DNA of 64,000 nucleotides from Deltaproteobacteria bacterium. Lineage in GTDB: Bacteria > Desulfobacterota > Desulfobacteria > Desulfobacterales > UBA5852. Below, one piece after another: positions 1 through 7,836 of this stretch. The stretch lies in the NCBI GenBank assembly GCA_020444045.1, contig JAHLLS010000012.1, forward strand, positions 1 through 64,000, written 5' to 3'. Numbering within the stretch: the stretch's first letter is position 1; every line of letters starts with the position of its first letter. Under the pieces are notes generated by a model that was not told where the DNA came from, ran no database searches, and saw only the letters and a list, made by a program, of their open reading frames with translations. The translations under genes were made by a program, and so were the position numbers.

Positions 1-252
1 GCAAGGCCGAGGAAGAAGCTAAACGCAAGGCCGAGGAAGAGGCCAAGCGCAAGGCCGAGGAAGAGGCCAAACGCAAAGCCGAGGAAGAGGCCAAGCGCAA
101 GGCCGAGGAAGAAGCTAAGCGTAAAGCTGAGGAAGAGGCCAAACGCAAGGCTGAGGAAGAGGCCAAGCGCAAGGCCGAGGAAGAGGCCAAACGCAAGGCC
201 GAGGAAGAGGCCAAACGCAAGGCTGAGGAAGAAGCCAAGCGTAAAGCTGAAG
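1..252 (+). repeat. 24-bp in-frame tandem repeat (about 10 copies)
   Basis: The unit is close to AAGGCCGAGGAAGAGGCCAA plus GCGC, repeated head to tail for about ten copies. Most differences between copies are synonymous (gcc/gct, aag/aaa, cgc/cgt, gag/gaa). It encodes the charged octapeptide array of the overlapping gene. The array reaches the window edge, so its full length is unknown. Confidence 0.95.
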
Positions 253-959
253 AAACGTCCTCCGGCTTCGGGGGCGGCTTCAATCCGATTAAAATCGGGA
301 TCGTTGGTTTTTGCGCGGTTATCGCACTGCTCGTCTTTTCCAGCTATTCCAACACCAAACACTATTATATCGAAGAAAAAGACGGCGCCGTGGAAATCTG
401 GCGTGGCACGTTTGCCCCGATGGGCAAGACCCGCCTGATGATCCTGCCGGGCATCCAAATGCCCCAGGAGCAAAAAGAAGTCTATGCCTGGCCGGATGCC
501 TACCGGCTGATGTACCAATACTACATTGACAAAGCCGATGCGATCCTCGAGGTTCCGGGGGCACCCGATACGGCCGGGCTGACAACGAACCTTGAAAAAG
601 CGATCAGCTACGCTCCCAATCGGGAGCTACGGGATGCGGCGCGCAATCGCCTGGTGGGCATTCGAATGCACACCCTGACCCACAAGGCCCAGGCCGCACT
701 CAACAGAGGCACTATCGAGAGTGCGACCACAGCGATCGGTTTTCTGAAGGAAGCAGCCCAGTATGATATGAGCGCGGCCGAAGCCGAGCTGCTCCAGCGC
801 AAAATCGAAGCGGCCGAAGCCCGTTTGGCCGATCTGCAACAAGCCAAGGCCGAGGCCGAAAAAGCAGCGGCTGAAAAGGCGGCCTTGGAAGCGGAAGCCC
901 AGACACTCGAGGAGGCTTCCGCAAACCAGCCTCCGGCAGCCGAAGAAACCGGACACTAA
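3..959 (+). CDS. Repeat-rich single-pass membrane protein, 5' end outside window
   Basis: The reading frame is open from the window edge, so the true start lies upstream. About the first 83 codons are a tandem eight-residue repeat (KRKAEEEA-type), highly charged and expected to form a long helix or coiled coil. A Gly-rich linker and one membrane segment (IGIVGFCAVIALLVFSSY, about positions 295-348) follow. The roughly 200-residue C-terminal part is unfamiliar and ends in a second Ala/Glu/Lys-rich helix and an acidic tail. A hairpin terminator sits 32 bases after the stop. The architecture suggests a rod on one side of the membrane joined to a globular part on the other. I do not recognise a family and assign no function. 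Confidence 0.8.
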   Translation, partial: KAEEEAKRKAEEEAKRKAEEEAKRKAEEEAKRKAEEEAKRKAEEEAKRKAEEEAKRKAEEEAKRKAEEEAKRKAEEEAKRKAEETSSGFGGGFNPIKIGIVGFCAVIALLVFSSYSNTKHYYIEEKDGAVEIWRGTFAPMGKTRLMILPGIQMPQEQKEVYAWPDAYRLMYQYYIDKADAILEVPGAPDTAGLTTNLEKAISYAPNRELRDAARNRLVGIRMHTLTHKAQAALNRGTIESATTAIGFLKEAAQYDMSAAEAELLQRKIEAAEARLADLQQAKAEAEKAAAEKAALEAEAQTLEEASANQPPAAEETGH

Positions 960-991
960 CCCCCCACCGATCGGTGATGGCAAGCATCGAA

Positions 992-1025
992 GCGGGCGAC
1001 GGTAGACACCGTCTCCCGCTTTTTT
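992..1025 (+). terminator. Rho-independent terminator
   Basis: An 11-bp stem (gcgggcgacgg / ccgtctcccgc, one mismatch) with a six-base loop is followed directly by a run of T. It lies 32 bases after the preceding stop codon and separates that gene from the histidine phosphatase gene. Confidence 0.85.
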
Positions 1026-1097
1026 AATCCACCGAAACCCGACACCACCGGCAACCGGATATTATCAGCGAACCACCTTGAAGAGGGAGTCGTTATT

Positions 1098-1742
1098 GTG
1101 ACCGCACCCGTCACCACCCTGCTCGTCATTCGTCACGGTGAAACCGTTTGGAACCATGCCATGCGCTTTCAAGGCCACGGTGATAGCCCGTTGACCAAAC
1201 ACGGGCGTGCCCAGGCCCATGCCCTTGGGAAGCGGCTGCAAGGCATGGCCATCGACACCCTGATCAGCAGCGATCTGGGGCGTGCCCAGGAGACCGCCGA
1301 CATTATCGCCCAATACACCGGACACACAGTTGGTCCCGATCGCCGCCTGCGGGAACGGCATTACGGTGTGCTCGAAGGTTTGAACGCCAAGGAAATCCAG
1401 GAACAGCACCCCGGGGTATACCAGGAACTGATTACCGAGAACCCCGACTATGTCATCCCAGAAGGCCAAACCCACCGGCAGCACTACCGCCAGAATATCG
1501 CGGTTCTCAATGAATGGGCCGACAGCACGCCCGGCACCACCGCCGCCCTCGTCGCCCACGGCGGTGTTCTGGACAATTTTTTCCGCTACGTGGCCCACCT
1601 CGACCTGGGTCACCCCCGCTGTGTCCTACCGGCCAACGCCAGCATCAGCATCATCCAGTATGGCACCTTTTACGGATCACCTCGCTGGGTCATCAAGAGC
1701 TGGGGCGACGCCGCGCATCTGGAAACACTTGACACCCACTGA
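1098..1742 (+). CDS. Histidine phosphatase family protein (GpmB/CobC-like)
   Basis: A 214-residue protein of the phosphoglycerate-mutase-like histidine phosphatase superfamily. The RHGE motif near residues 12-15 supplies the phosphorylated His, the second active-site His is in LVAHGG near residue 154, and a likely acid Glu is near residue 86. Members remove phosphate from small metabolites; sequence alone does not separate a cofactor-independent mutase from a broad phosphatase. The start is GTG with a gaggga ribosome site about 10 bases upstream. The next gene starts 15 bases after the stop, so the two are probably co-transcribed. Confidence 0.9.
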   Translation: MTAPVTTLLVIRHGETVWNHAMRFQGHGDSPLTKHGRAQAHALGKRLQGMAIDTLISSDLGRAQETADIIAQYTGHTVGPDRRLRERHYGVLEGLNAKEIQEQHPGVYQELITENPDYVIPEGQTHRQHYRQNIAVLNEWADSTPGTTAALVAHGGVLDNFFRYVAHLDLGHPRCVLPANASISIIQYGTFYGSPRWVIKSWGDAAHLETLDTH

Positions 1743-1757
1743 AACGGATGACGGCCT

Positions 1758-2480
1758 GTGAACATTGAAGAACTGGATTACCAGCGGACCGTTCTTGGTG
1801 AATTGATACTGAGACGGCGGCGCTCGCTGCGAATGGATGAACCTGACATATTCGAAGTCAAACTCAATGAAGAATATCTCATGTCGTCGCTGTTCCATGA
1901 AGGTGAGGTGGCGCTGGCAGATCTCGGACTGGCCGCGCTTGCAGGCGAGGGATGGGATGTCGTGGTTGGAGGATTGGGCTTGGGTTATACCGCAGCGACG
2001 GTCTTGAAATATAACCAGGTCACGCGAATGATTGTGGTGGAGGCCCTGGCACCGGTAATTGACTGGCACCAACGCGAACTGGTTCCCAACGGTAAAAGGC
2101 TTTCGGAGGATGCCCGCTGCCGCTATTACCATGCGGACTTCTTTGCGCTCGCGCGGGGCATCGGTTTCGACCCGGATGATCCGGGACACGCCTTCGACGC
2201 CATCCTTCTTGATATTGATCATACGCCGGATGCCCTGCTTCATACCGGACACGCCGATTTCTATTCGGAGGAAGGGATGATCCGTCTGAAAGCTTTCCTC
2301 AGACCGGGGGGCGTTTTCGGTTTATGGTCCAATGACGCACCGGACAGCCGATTCCTGGCCATTCTGTCCCGTGTGTTCGACCAGTTTGACGGACATACGG
2401 TCGAATTTGCCAATCCACTTCAGGACAAGACTGCGATAAACGGCATATACATCGCGAAGGTTGCCAAAGGGCCGGCATAG
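1758..2480 (+). CDS. Spermidine-synthase-fold class I methyltransferase-like protein
   Basis: A 240-residue protein with a Rossmann SAM/dcSAM-binding core: a glycine-rich loop GGLGLGYT near residues 71-78, an acidic residue ending strand 2 (VVEAL, near 95), and a LLDIDHTP strand where polyamine synthases carry their catalytic Asp region. It resembles the spermidine synthase-like proteins common in this phylum. These are often annotated as spermidine synthases but frequently lack proven aminopropyltransferase activity. The GTG start is 15 bases after the phosphatase stop. The substrate cannot be told from sequence. Confidence 0.8.
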   Translation: MNIEELDYQRTVLGELILRRRRSLRMDEPDIFEVKLNEEYLMSSLFHEGEVALADLGLAALAGEGWDVVVGGLGLGYTAATVLKYNQVTRMIVVEALAPVIDWHQRELVPNGKRLSEDARCRYYHADFFALARGIGFDPDDPGHAFDAILLDIDHTPDALLHTGHADFYSEEGMIRLKAFLRPGGVFGLWSNDAPDSRFLAILSRVFDQFDGHTVEFANPLQDKTAINGIYIAKVAKGPA

Positions 2481-2570
2481 AGCCGACTCACCGCAAACCA
2501 CGGACAGGAAAAATCAACTGCGCCGCCCTCTATTGGCTATCGGTCGGTTGCCTCGATAGACACGAATGAT

Positions 2571-3509
2571 ATGATTGCTTTGATTTCCATAGGGATTCTC
2601 TCGGGCCTGTTTTTCAGCTCAACCTTCATTCTGAACCGCCTGATGAGCTTAGAGGGTGGCCACTGGGTCTGGTCCGCCTGTCTTCGATATGCCTACATGA
2701 TCCTGTTTTTGACGGCTTTGATCTCCATGTTCCAGGGTATCGGGGCAACGGGACGCCTATGGCGACTCTTTTTACGGCACTGGACGTTCTGGGTCATCAG
2801 CGGAAGCATCGGTTTCGGCGGTTTCTATTCCCTGATATGCTTTAGTGCCGATTATGCCCCGGGATGGGTGGTGGCCACCACCTGGCAACTGACCATTTTG
2901 GCCTCGCTGGTGGTCTTGATGTGTTTTGGCCGCTCATTTCCCAGACGGATATGGTTTTTCTCGTCTATCGTATTCGTGGGCGTTTTGATGGTCAACGTGA
3001 GCCATGCCGACATAGCGAGTGCTAACGCGCTTTTCATGGGCGGTTTCCCGGTATTGCTTGCCGCCTTTTGCTATCCGACCGGCAACCAGCTGGTATGGGA
3101 AGCAAAAAAAGGCAACCGGTTTCTTCCCGATATAAACGATCCTCTGGTCGAAAATCCGTTTAACAAAGTTTTGCTGCTATCACTTGGGTCAGTGCCTTTT
3201 TGGTTGCTTCTGGTGGCCGCGATCCGTCCGCCGCTTCCATCCGGCGGCCAGCTCATCCATACCGCCCTGGTGGCGCTTTTTTCGGGCATTCTGGCAACAA
3301 GCCTTTTTCTGTTTGCACGGAACAAGGCCCGCCATGCTGGTGATGTGGCGGCTGTTGACGCGACCCAGTCAAGTGAGGTCATCTTCGCCATGATCGGCGA
3401 AATTTTGATTCTCAATGCCCCGCTGCCGAACGGCATGGCGTTAGGGGGCATGCTTCTGGTTTTTACCGGACTGGCACTCTTTATTCGATTTCAGAAAGTA
3501 ACCCGCTAA
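2571..3509 (+). CDS. EmrE-like multidrug resistance efflux transporter family protein
   Basis: A 312-residue integral membrane protein with about ten hydrophobic helices and the two-fold layout of the drug/metabolite transporter superfamily, most like the group annotated as multidrug resistance efflux transporters. A conserved-looking loop with charged residues lies between the two halves (near residues 185-205), and a late SSEVIFAMIGE helix matches the second EamA-like half. It would act in the inner membrane. The substrate is unknown. It is separated from the gene before it by about 90 bases and may have its own promoter. Confidence 0.8.
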   Translation: MIALISIGILSGLFFSSTFILNRLMSLEGGHWVWSACLRYAYMILFLTALISMFQGIGATGRLWRLFLRHWTFWVISGSIGFGGFYSLICFSADYAPGWVVATTWQLTILASLVVLMCFGRSFPRRIWFFSSIVFVGVLMVNVSHADIASANALFMGGFPVLLAAFCYPTGNQLVWEAKKGNRFLPDINDPLVENPFNKVLLLSLGSVPFWLLLVAAIRPPLPSGGQLIHTALVALFSGILATSLFLFARNKARHAGDVAAVDATQSSEVIFAMIGEILILNAPLPNGMALGGMLLVFTGLALFIRFQKVTR

Positions 3510-3510
3510 A

Positions 3511-3669
3511 CGGGCGGCAGAGGCCATAAAACGCCCGCTGGGTATGTTTGCCCCGACAGCCGAGGCGGTGCACCCCTATATCCAGACGTGATACACGCTG
3601 GTCGCCGTCGGCATCGACACCCTGCTCCTGGGCGATGCCGCCAAAAACATCACGTCACGGTTGAAGTAA
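3511..3669 (+). pseudogene. Remnant of an HpcH/HpaI aldolase C-terminus
   Basis: In the frame starting at 3511 the translation reads RPLGMFAPTAEAVHPYIQT, a TGA stop, then YTLVAVGIDTLLLGDAAKN and a closing ITSRLK before TAA. This matches by eye the C-terminal end of class II HpcH/HpaI aldolases, which typically read G-(I/M)-(F/L)-A-P ... G-(Y/F)-T-F-V-A-V-G-x-D-T. The TGA stands where the family has Gly (GGA to TGA is one change). Only about 50 codons remain and no start was found, so this is a decayed gene end. It overlaps the 5' part of the longest reading frame of the next gene and argues against using that gene's far-upstream start. Confidence 0.7.
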
Positions 3670-3725
3670 AACGAAAAAAGCGTGAAATACCGGCAGACTT
3701 TCATGCCGGCCATGGTGCGGGATCA

Positions 3726-4403
3726 TTGAAACCAAGTGACAACGGACCGGGTTGCCCCCTGTGCGGCAACCCCCAGAACAATTTTTATCACCAGGATCAG
3801 CGACGACGATATGATCGCTGCCGGACCTGCCGCCTGGTGTTCGTGCCGCCCGCCTATTATCTCAGCCAAGCAGAAGAAAAAGCCGAATACGATCGGCACC
3901 AGAACCGACCGGACGATCCGGGCTACCGCCAATTTCTGAACCGACTGTTTCTTCCACTGCAGGCACGCCTGGCCCCCGGAAGCCAGGGGCTGGATTTCGG
4001 CTCGGGACCCGGCCCTACGCTCTCGGTCATGCTGGCGGAGGCCGGCCACCACGTCACCCTCTACGATCCTTTTTATGCCCGCCAACCCGCGGTACTCACC
4101 CGCTGTTACGACTTCATAACCGCCACCGAAGTCGTCGAACACCTGCACCACCCAGGTCTTGAACTCGATCGCCTTTACCGCCTCCTGAAACCCGGCGGTT
4201 TGTTGGGCATCATGACCAAGCGGGTTATCGATCGCGTCAGGTTCGCCGCCTGGCACTACACCAACGATCCGACCCATGTGTGTTTCTTCTCCCGGGAGAC
4301 ATTTACCTGGCTGGCAGTGCGATGGGGCGCCCAACTTGAGTTCGTGGCGCCGGACATCGTCATGTTTCAAAAGCCTAATTCCGGGGCTCGACATCCACCA
4401 TGA
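3726..4403 (+). CDS. Zinc-knuckle class I SAM-dependent methyltransferase
   Basis: The protein opens with a CxxC...CxxC zinc knuckle (CPLCG and CRTC, 21 residues apart), followed by a SAM-binding domain with LDFGSGPGPTLS (motif I), YDPF, TATEVVEHLHHP and LLKPGGLLGIMT. This architecture fits the Methyltransf_23-type family of unknown substrate. The frame is open back to a GTG at 3588, but that stretch is the aldolase remnant in another frame, so I chose the TTG at 3726; the ribosome site is weak and the start is uncertain. The 3' end overlaps the convergent transglutaminase gene by 29 bases. Confidence 0.75.
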   Translation: MKPSDNGPGCPLCGNPQNNFYHQDQRRRYDRCRTCRLVFVPPAYYLSQAEEKAEYDRHQNRPDDPGYRQFLNRLFLPLQARLAPGSQGLDFGSGPGPTLSVMLAEAGHHVTLYDPFYARQPAVLTRCYDFITATEVVEHLHHPGLELDRLYRLLKPGGLLGIMTKRVIDRVRFAAWHYTNDPTHVCFFSRETFTWLAVRWGAQLEFVAPDIVMFQKPNSGARHPP

Positions 4404-5250
4404 CGAAAAGATTGTGGACCCCTCCCCCCATGACGATCCCCTTCACCGGGGTAACATCGCCATAGTCCCGTCCCCAGGCGAGCGTAACATGGCGTTCATC
4501 GGGGATCAGGTTGTTGGTGGGATCCAGATCCACCCAACCGGTATCCGGCACAAACAGCGAGAGCCAGGCATGGGAAGCGTCGGCACCGACCAGCCTTGGT
4601 TTTCCCGGCGGCGGCTTCGTTTCCAGGTAACCGCTCACATACCGGGCTGCCAACCCCAAGGAGCGTAAACAGCTGATGCCCAGATGGGCGAAATCCTGGC
4701 ACACGCCTTTGCGATTGGCCAGCAATTGGTCCACCGACGTATCCACATTCGTGGCCGACTTGTCATAGCTGAATTCCGTAAAGATGCGGTTGATCAGATC
4801 CACCGCGCCCGCCAGAACAGGGGTCCCTGGTGGGAAAGATGGTTGTGCGTAGGATAGGGCAGCGGAATTCACCGTAATCAGGGGGCTGGCAAATACGAAC
4901 TGGTAGGCTTCCAGTGTCGATGGCTGGTCATGCGCGGCCAGCCGTTGAGCCACCGTTTCCCAGGGCGCCGTGTCGGCCGGCACCGGTATGGTCGGCCGTT
5001 CTACGGTCACCAGACAAGTGGCCGATATGGCCAGATGGTTATGTGGCTGCTGCACCATGAAAACATGGGCGACGTTGCCAAAGTAATCGCTTCGGCGGTG
5101 AAGGTATTGCGGCTGCGGCACGATGACCAGTTCGCTTTCAATCAAGCGCTGGGTGATGGTCTCACGAGGGTGCAGGAACAATTCATTCTGGGAGAGGGAA
5201 GCCGGCTCCGAATACTGATAAGTTGTTTCATGAACGATACGATATTTCAT
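4375..5250 (-). CDS. Transglutaminase-like cysteine peptidase family protein
   Basis: A 291-residue protein with an N-terminal bacterial transglutaminase-like domain (YRIVHETTYQYSEPASLSQN) and a transglutaminase core. The likely triad is Cys184 (GVCQDFAHL), His227 (ASHAW) and Asp243 (DLDPTNN). No signal peptide is visible. The ATG at 5250 overlaps the stop of the upstream gene as ATGA, so the two are translationally coupled. It is the last of five minus-strand genes in an ATP-grasp/alpha-E/transglutaminase operon. In such operons the family is predicted to act as a peptidase or amide-group transferase on a peptide tag, which is unproven. The reading frame extends 5' of 5250 but that part is non-homologous. 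Confidence 0.88.
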   Translation of the reverse strand: MKYRIVHETTYQYSEPASLSQNELFLHPRETITQRLIESELVIVPQPQYLHRRSDYFGNVAHVFMVQQPHNHLAISATCLVTVERPTIPVPADTAPWETVAQRLAAHDQPSTLEAYQFVFASPLITVNSAALSYAQPSFPPGTPVLAGAVDLINRIFTEFSYDKSATNVDTSVDQLLANRKGVCQDFAHLGISCLRSLGLAARYVSGYLETKPPPGKPRLVGADASHAWLSLFVPDTGWVDLDPTNNLIPDERHVTLAWGRDYGDVTPVKGIVMGGGVHNLFVMVDVEPRN

Positions 5251-7799
5251 GGCCTGCGGTGACCGGGAAGCATGGAAAAATGGGGTGTGGCCGGTACCCG
5301 ACTCAGGTAGTGGGCGCTGATCTGCTGCGCGAACGCCTTGAGGCCGGTTTCGATGGATTCTAGAAATGCCGCCAAGGATGCAGCCCCGTCTCCGTCCGAA
5401 CGGCAGCGCAGGCTGGCAAAGTCCATTTGGCGCAAGGCCAAAACCATCTCCTGGGCGGCGTGCGCCTCGCCCTGAACGACATGCGGATCGTCCTGCTGGG
5501 GCAGTTCTCTCACATGATGGCATAACTGGTTGAGTTGGAAAGCCAGGGACTTGGGATTACTATCATCCAATAGCAGCAGGTCCAGCACCGGTGCCAATTG
5601 AAAGGTCGTCCGGTAGCGCGCCCGGTAGGTCATGATACTGTCGAAAATCTCTAAAAGGGCTTCCAGGATGCTCCGGGATTCACCGCATACCTCAGGAAGG
5701 CCGGCTCGGATCAGGCTTGCCTGATTCATGCTGCGTTCCAGCCGGCGTCCCATGTCCATGAAGCGCCACCCCAGCCCCCGGGTCATGCTCTCCATGGCCA
5801 GCCCGCTGAAGGCGCTCAGGGTGAACAAAGTGTCATCCAATAGCTCCAACCGGTCGCCGGCCGGCGCATCGGCAAATGCTTCAAGCCGGTTAATGGCCCG
5901 CCACGAGTCCAGGGAGAGCCGATCGCGCACATTGCGGGCCGCTTCCTTTACCCGTTTGAGAATGGCGACAACGCTTTCAGGTCGATCCTGCTGGTAAAGG
6001 GCGGCCTCCAGCTGCGCCAACAGTTCGCGATAAAGCGGAATGCCGTCATCCCTATCCGCCGACGGGGGAATCGTGTTATCCGCCCTCAGAAGATTCAGCA
6101 GAAACGACAATTCAGGGATTTCGGCCGGACGGGCTTCTCCCGAAAGCCGGCGAAAGACCGATCGCAGGAGCCGCACCAACCCTTCAGCACGTTCCAAATA
6201 GCGCCCCAGCCACAACAAGTGGTCCGCCACCCGGCTGGGCAAATCACTGCCGCGACTAACGGCGGTCGCCGTCTGAAGCCCGCCCATCAGGCTGAAGGGT
6301 GCCACCGGCTGCTCGGACAAGACCCAGATATCTTTGCTCTGCAACCGCTCCGGGCAGTCCGCGGTCAGGGAAGCCACATCCGGGGCGGTGATTGCCAAAC
6401 CGCCGGGCATGATGGCGAATCCCTGATCGGTGGCACAGGCAAACAGCCGCATGACGGTATAGCGAGTCGCAGCGCCACTCGGACGCCAGGCCGGGGTTGC
6501 CGACGGGCAGATCGGTGCGCGGGCCATAAAGGTGTGCGGTGCCGCCTGGATGGCCGCCACTGGATCGGCAGAACCGTCAAGCACCGCCGAGTCGTCCATC
6601 GCCGACCCCAGGGTCAGATCCCCCAGATTCGCCAAAACGTGGTCCCGTCCTTCGGCGGCGCCGCACCACCAGGCCGGGTGGTCCTCCAGCAGCAAATCTT
6701 GCCCCATCAGGTGGCGACAGAGCCGGGACAGAAAAATTGGCAATACCGGCGTGTCAATAAATCCGCTGCCGATCGGGTTGATGATATCCACAAGGCCTTC
6801 CCGGGCGGCCTGAATCAGCCCGGCAACCCCGACGGCCGTCTCCCGGCGCAGTGCGAACGGATCGCTGCTGGCGTCCCCCATGTGCCGAAAAATGGCGCTC
6901 ACCGGTTCCAAACCGGCCAATTTTTTTAGGAAAACCTCGCCGTTGCGTACGGTCAGGTCCGGGCCCTCGACCAGCGGATAGCCCAGGTAGCGGGAAAGCA
7001 GAGCGTGTTCAAAATAGATGCGGCTATCCGGCCCAGGCGTCAGCAACACAATATTGGGGTCCTCCCGCCTGAGGGCCGCGCGTTGAATCATGCTATGGTG
7101 CATGGCGTGGAAGAACAGGGCCAAGCGACGAATCTGGGTCCGGTGATACAATTCGGGAAAAACCCGCGACGTAACGATACGGTTTTCCAGGGCATAACCC
7201 AGCCCGGCCGGATTCGAGCCGTAATCCCGAAGCACGCGGAAACGGCCATCCGGTCCCCGGTAAATATCCGCCGCGTAGTAGGTCAAATAGCGTTGAGCGG
7301 CGGGTTGGATGCCATGGCAGGACCGCAGGAAATGGGGATTGGCAAAGACCAGTTCCGGCGGCAGCCACCCTTCCTTGACCAGGTTCTGGGGACCATAGGT
7401 ATCCACCAGGATAGTTTCGAGCAGCCGTGCCCGCTGGATCAAACCAGCCTCCAGGCCCTCCCATTCCTCGGCGGTGAGGGGGAGTGGCATCACCTCCAGG
7501 GCCCAGGGGGTTCCTCTTCCGGCAGGGTCGTCAAAGGGGTTGTAGGTGGCGCCATCCTCGTGGCGCATGCGCCGCGCCCGTTCCTGGCGCTCGTTGAGCA
7601 CATCGGACCCCATGGCATCGAGGGCCGCCAAAAGCGGCTGCCAGTGGTCCCGTGGACTTGCCGGGGATAGAAATCCCTCGCAGTAAGCCCCGTGGGGAAA
7701 CGGCACCGTGTCAAACAGAGATGACGAAGCGGGCTGTTGTGGTGGCAGATCGGTAAGGTCTGGAGTGATCATTGAGATGGTGTCTCGTATGGTTTCCAT
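5247..7799 (-). CDS. Fused circularly permuted ATP-grasp / alpha-E protein, ATP-grasp part degenerate
   Basis: An 850-residue fusion. Residues about 30-490 match the circularly permuted type 2 ATP-grasp family (NPFDDPAGRG..., ARLLETILVDTYG, RVLRDYGSNPAGLGYALENR, LLTPGPDSRIYFEH, LVEGPDLTVRNG). Residues about 510-840 form the alpha-helical alpha-E domain (SRVADHLLWLGRYLERAEG, WRFMDMGRRLERS). Compared by eye with the stand-alone paralogue at 12249-13679, the ATP-binding Lys/Gly-rich loop ([13 protein letters not shown] there) is replaced by LTLGSAMDDSAVLDG, and the RRIDDD motif by RHMGDA. The ATP-grasp half is probably inactive or altered. The ATG at 7799 has a G-rich ribosome site; the stop overlaps the next start. 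Confidence 0.88.
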   Translation of the reverse strand: METIRDTISMITPDLTDLPPQQPASSSLFDTVPFPHGAYCEGFLSPASPRDHWQPLLAALDAMGSDVLNERQERARRMRHEDGATYNPFDDPAGRGTPWALEVMPLPLTAEEWEGLEAGLIQRARLLETILVDTYGPQNLVKEGWLPPELVFANPHFLRSCHGIQPAAQRYLTYYAADIYRGPDGRFRVLRDYGSNPAGLGYALENRIVTSRVFPELYHRTQIRRLALFFHAMHHSMIQRAALRREDPNIVLLTPGPDSRIYFEHALLSRYLGYPLVEGPDLTVRNGEVFLKKLAGLEPVSAIFRHMGDASSDPFALRRETAVGVAGLIQAAREGLVDIINPIGSGFIDTPVLPIFLSRLCRHLMGQDLLLEDHPAWWCGAAEGRDHVLANLGDLTLGSAMDDSAVLDGSADPVAAIQAAPHTFMARAPICPSATPAWRPSGAATRYTVMRLFACATDQGFAIMPGGLAITAPDVASLTADCPERLQSKDIWVLSEQPVAPFSLMGGLQTATAVSRGSDLPSRVADHLLWLGRYLERAEGLVRLLRSVFRRLSGEARPAEIPELSFLLNLLRADNTIPPSADRDDGIPLYRELLAQLEAALYQQDRPESVVAILKRVKEAARNVRDRLSLDSWRAINRLEAFADAPAGDRLELLDDTLFTLSAFSGLAMESMTRGLGWRFMDMGRRLERSMNQASLIRAGLPEVCGESRSILEALLEIFDSIMTYRARYRTTFQLAPVLDLLLLDDSNPKSLAFQLNQLCHHVRELPQQDDPHVVQGEAHAAQEMVLALRQMDFASLRCRSDGDGAASLAAFLESIETGLKAFAQQISAHYLSRVPATPHFSMLPGHRRP

Positions 7800-7836
7800 C
7801 GCGCCCCCGCGGGGGCACCTGGCCGATTTAACCCGT

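Noticed and set aside
1-252. CRISPR-like array
   Set aside because: Repeats are contiguous without spacers, in frame and coding.
3588-3725. Far-upstream GTG start for the zinc-knuckle methyltransferase
   Set aside because: The region codes for the aldolase remnant in a different frame and gives Arg/His-rich nonsense in the methyltransferase frame.
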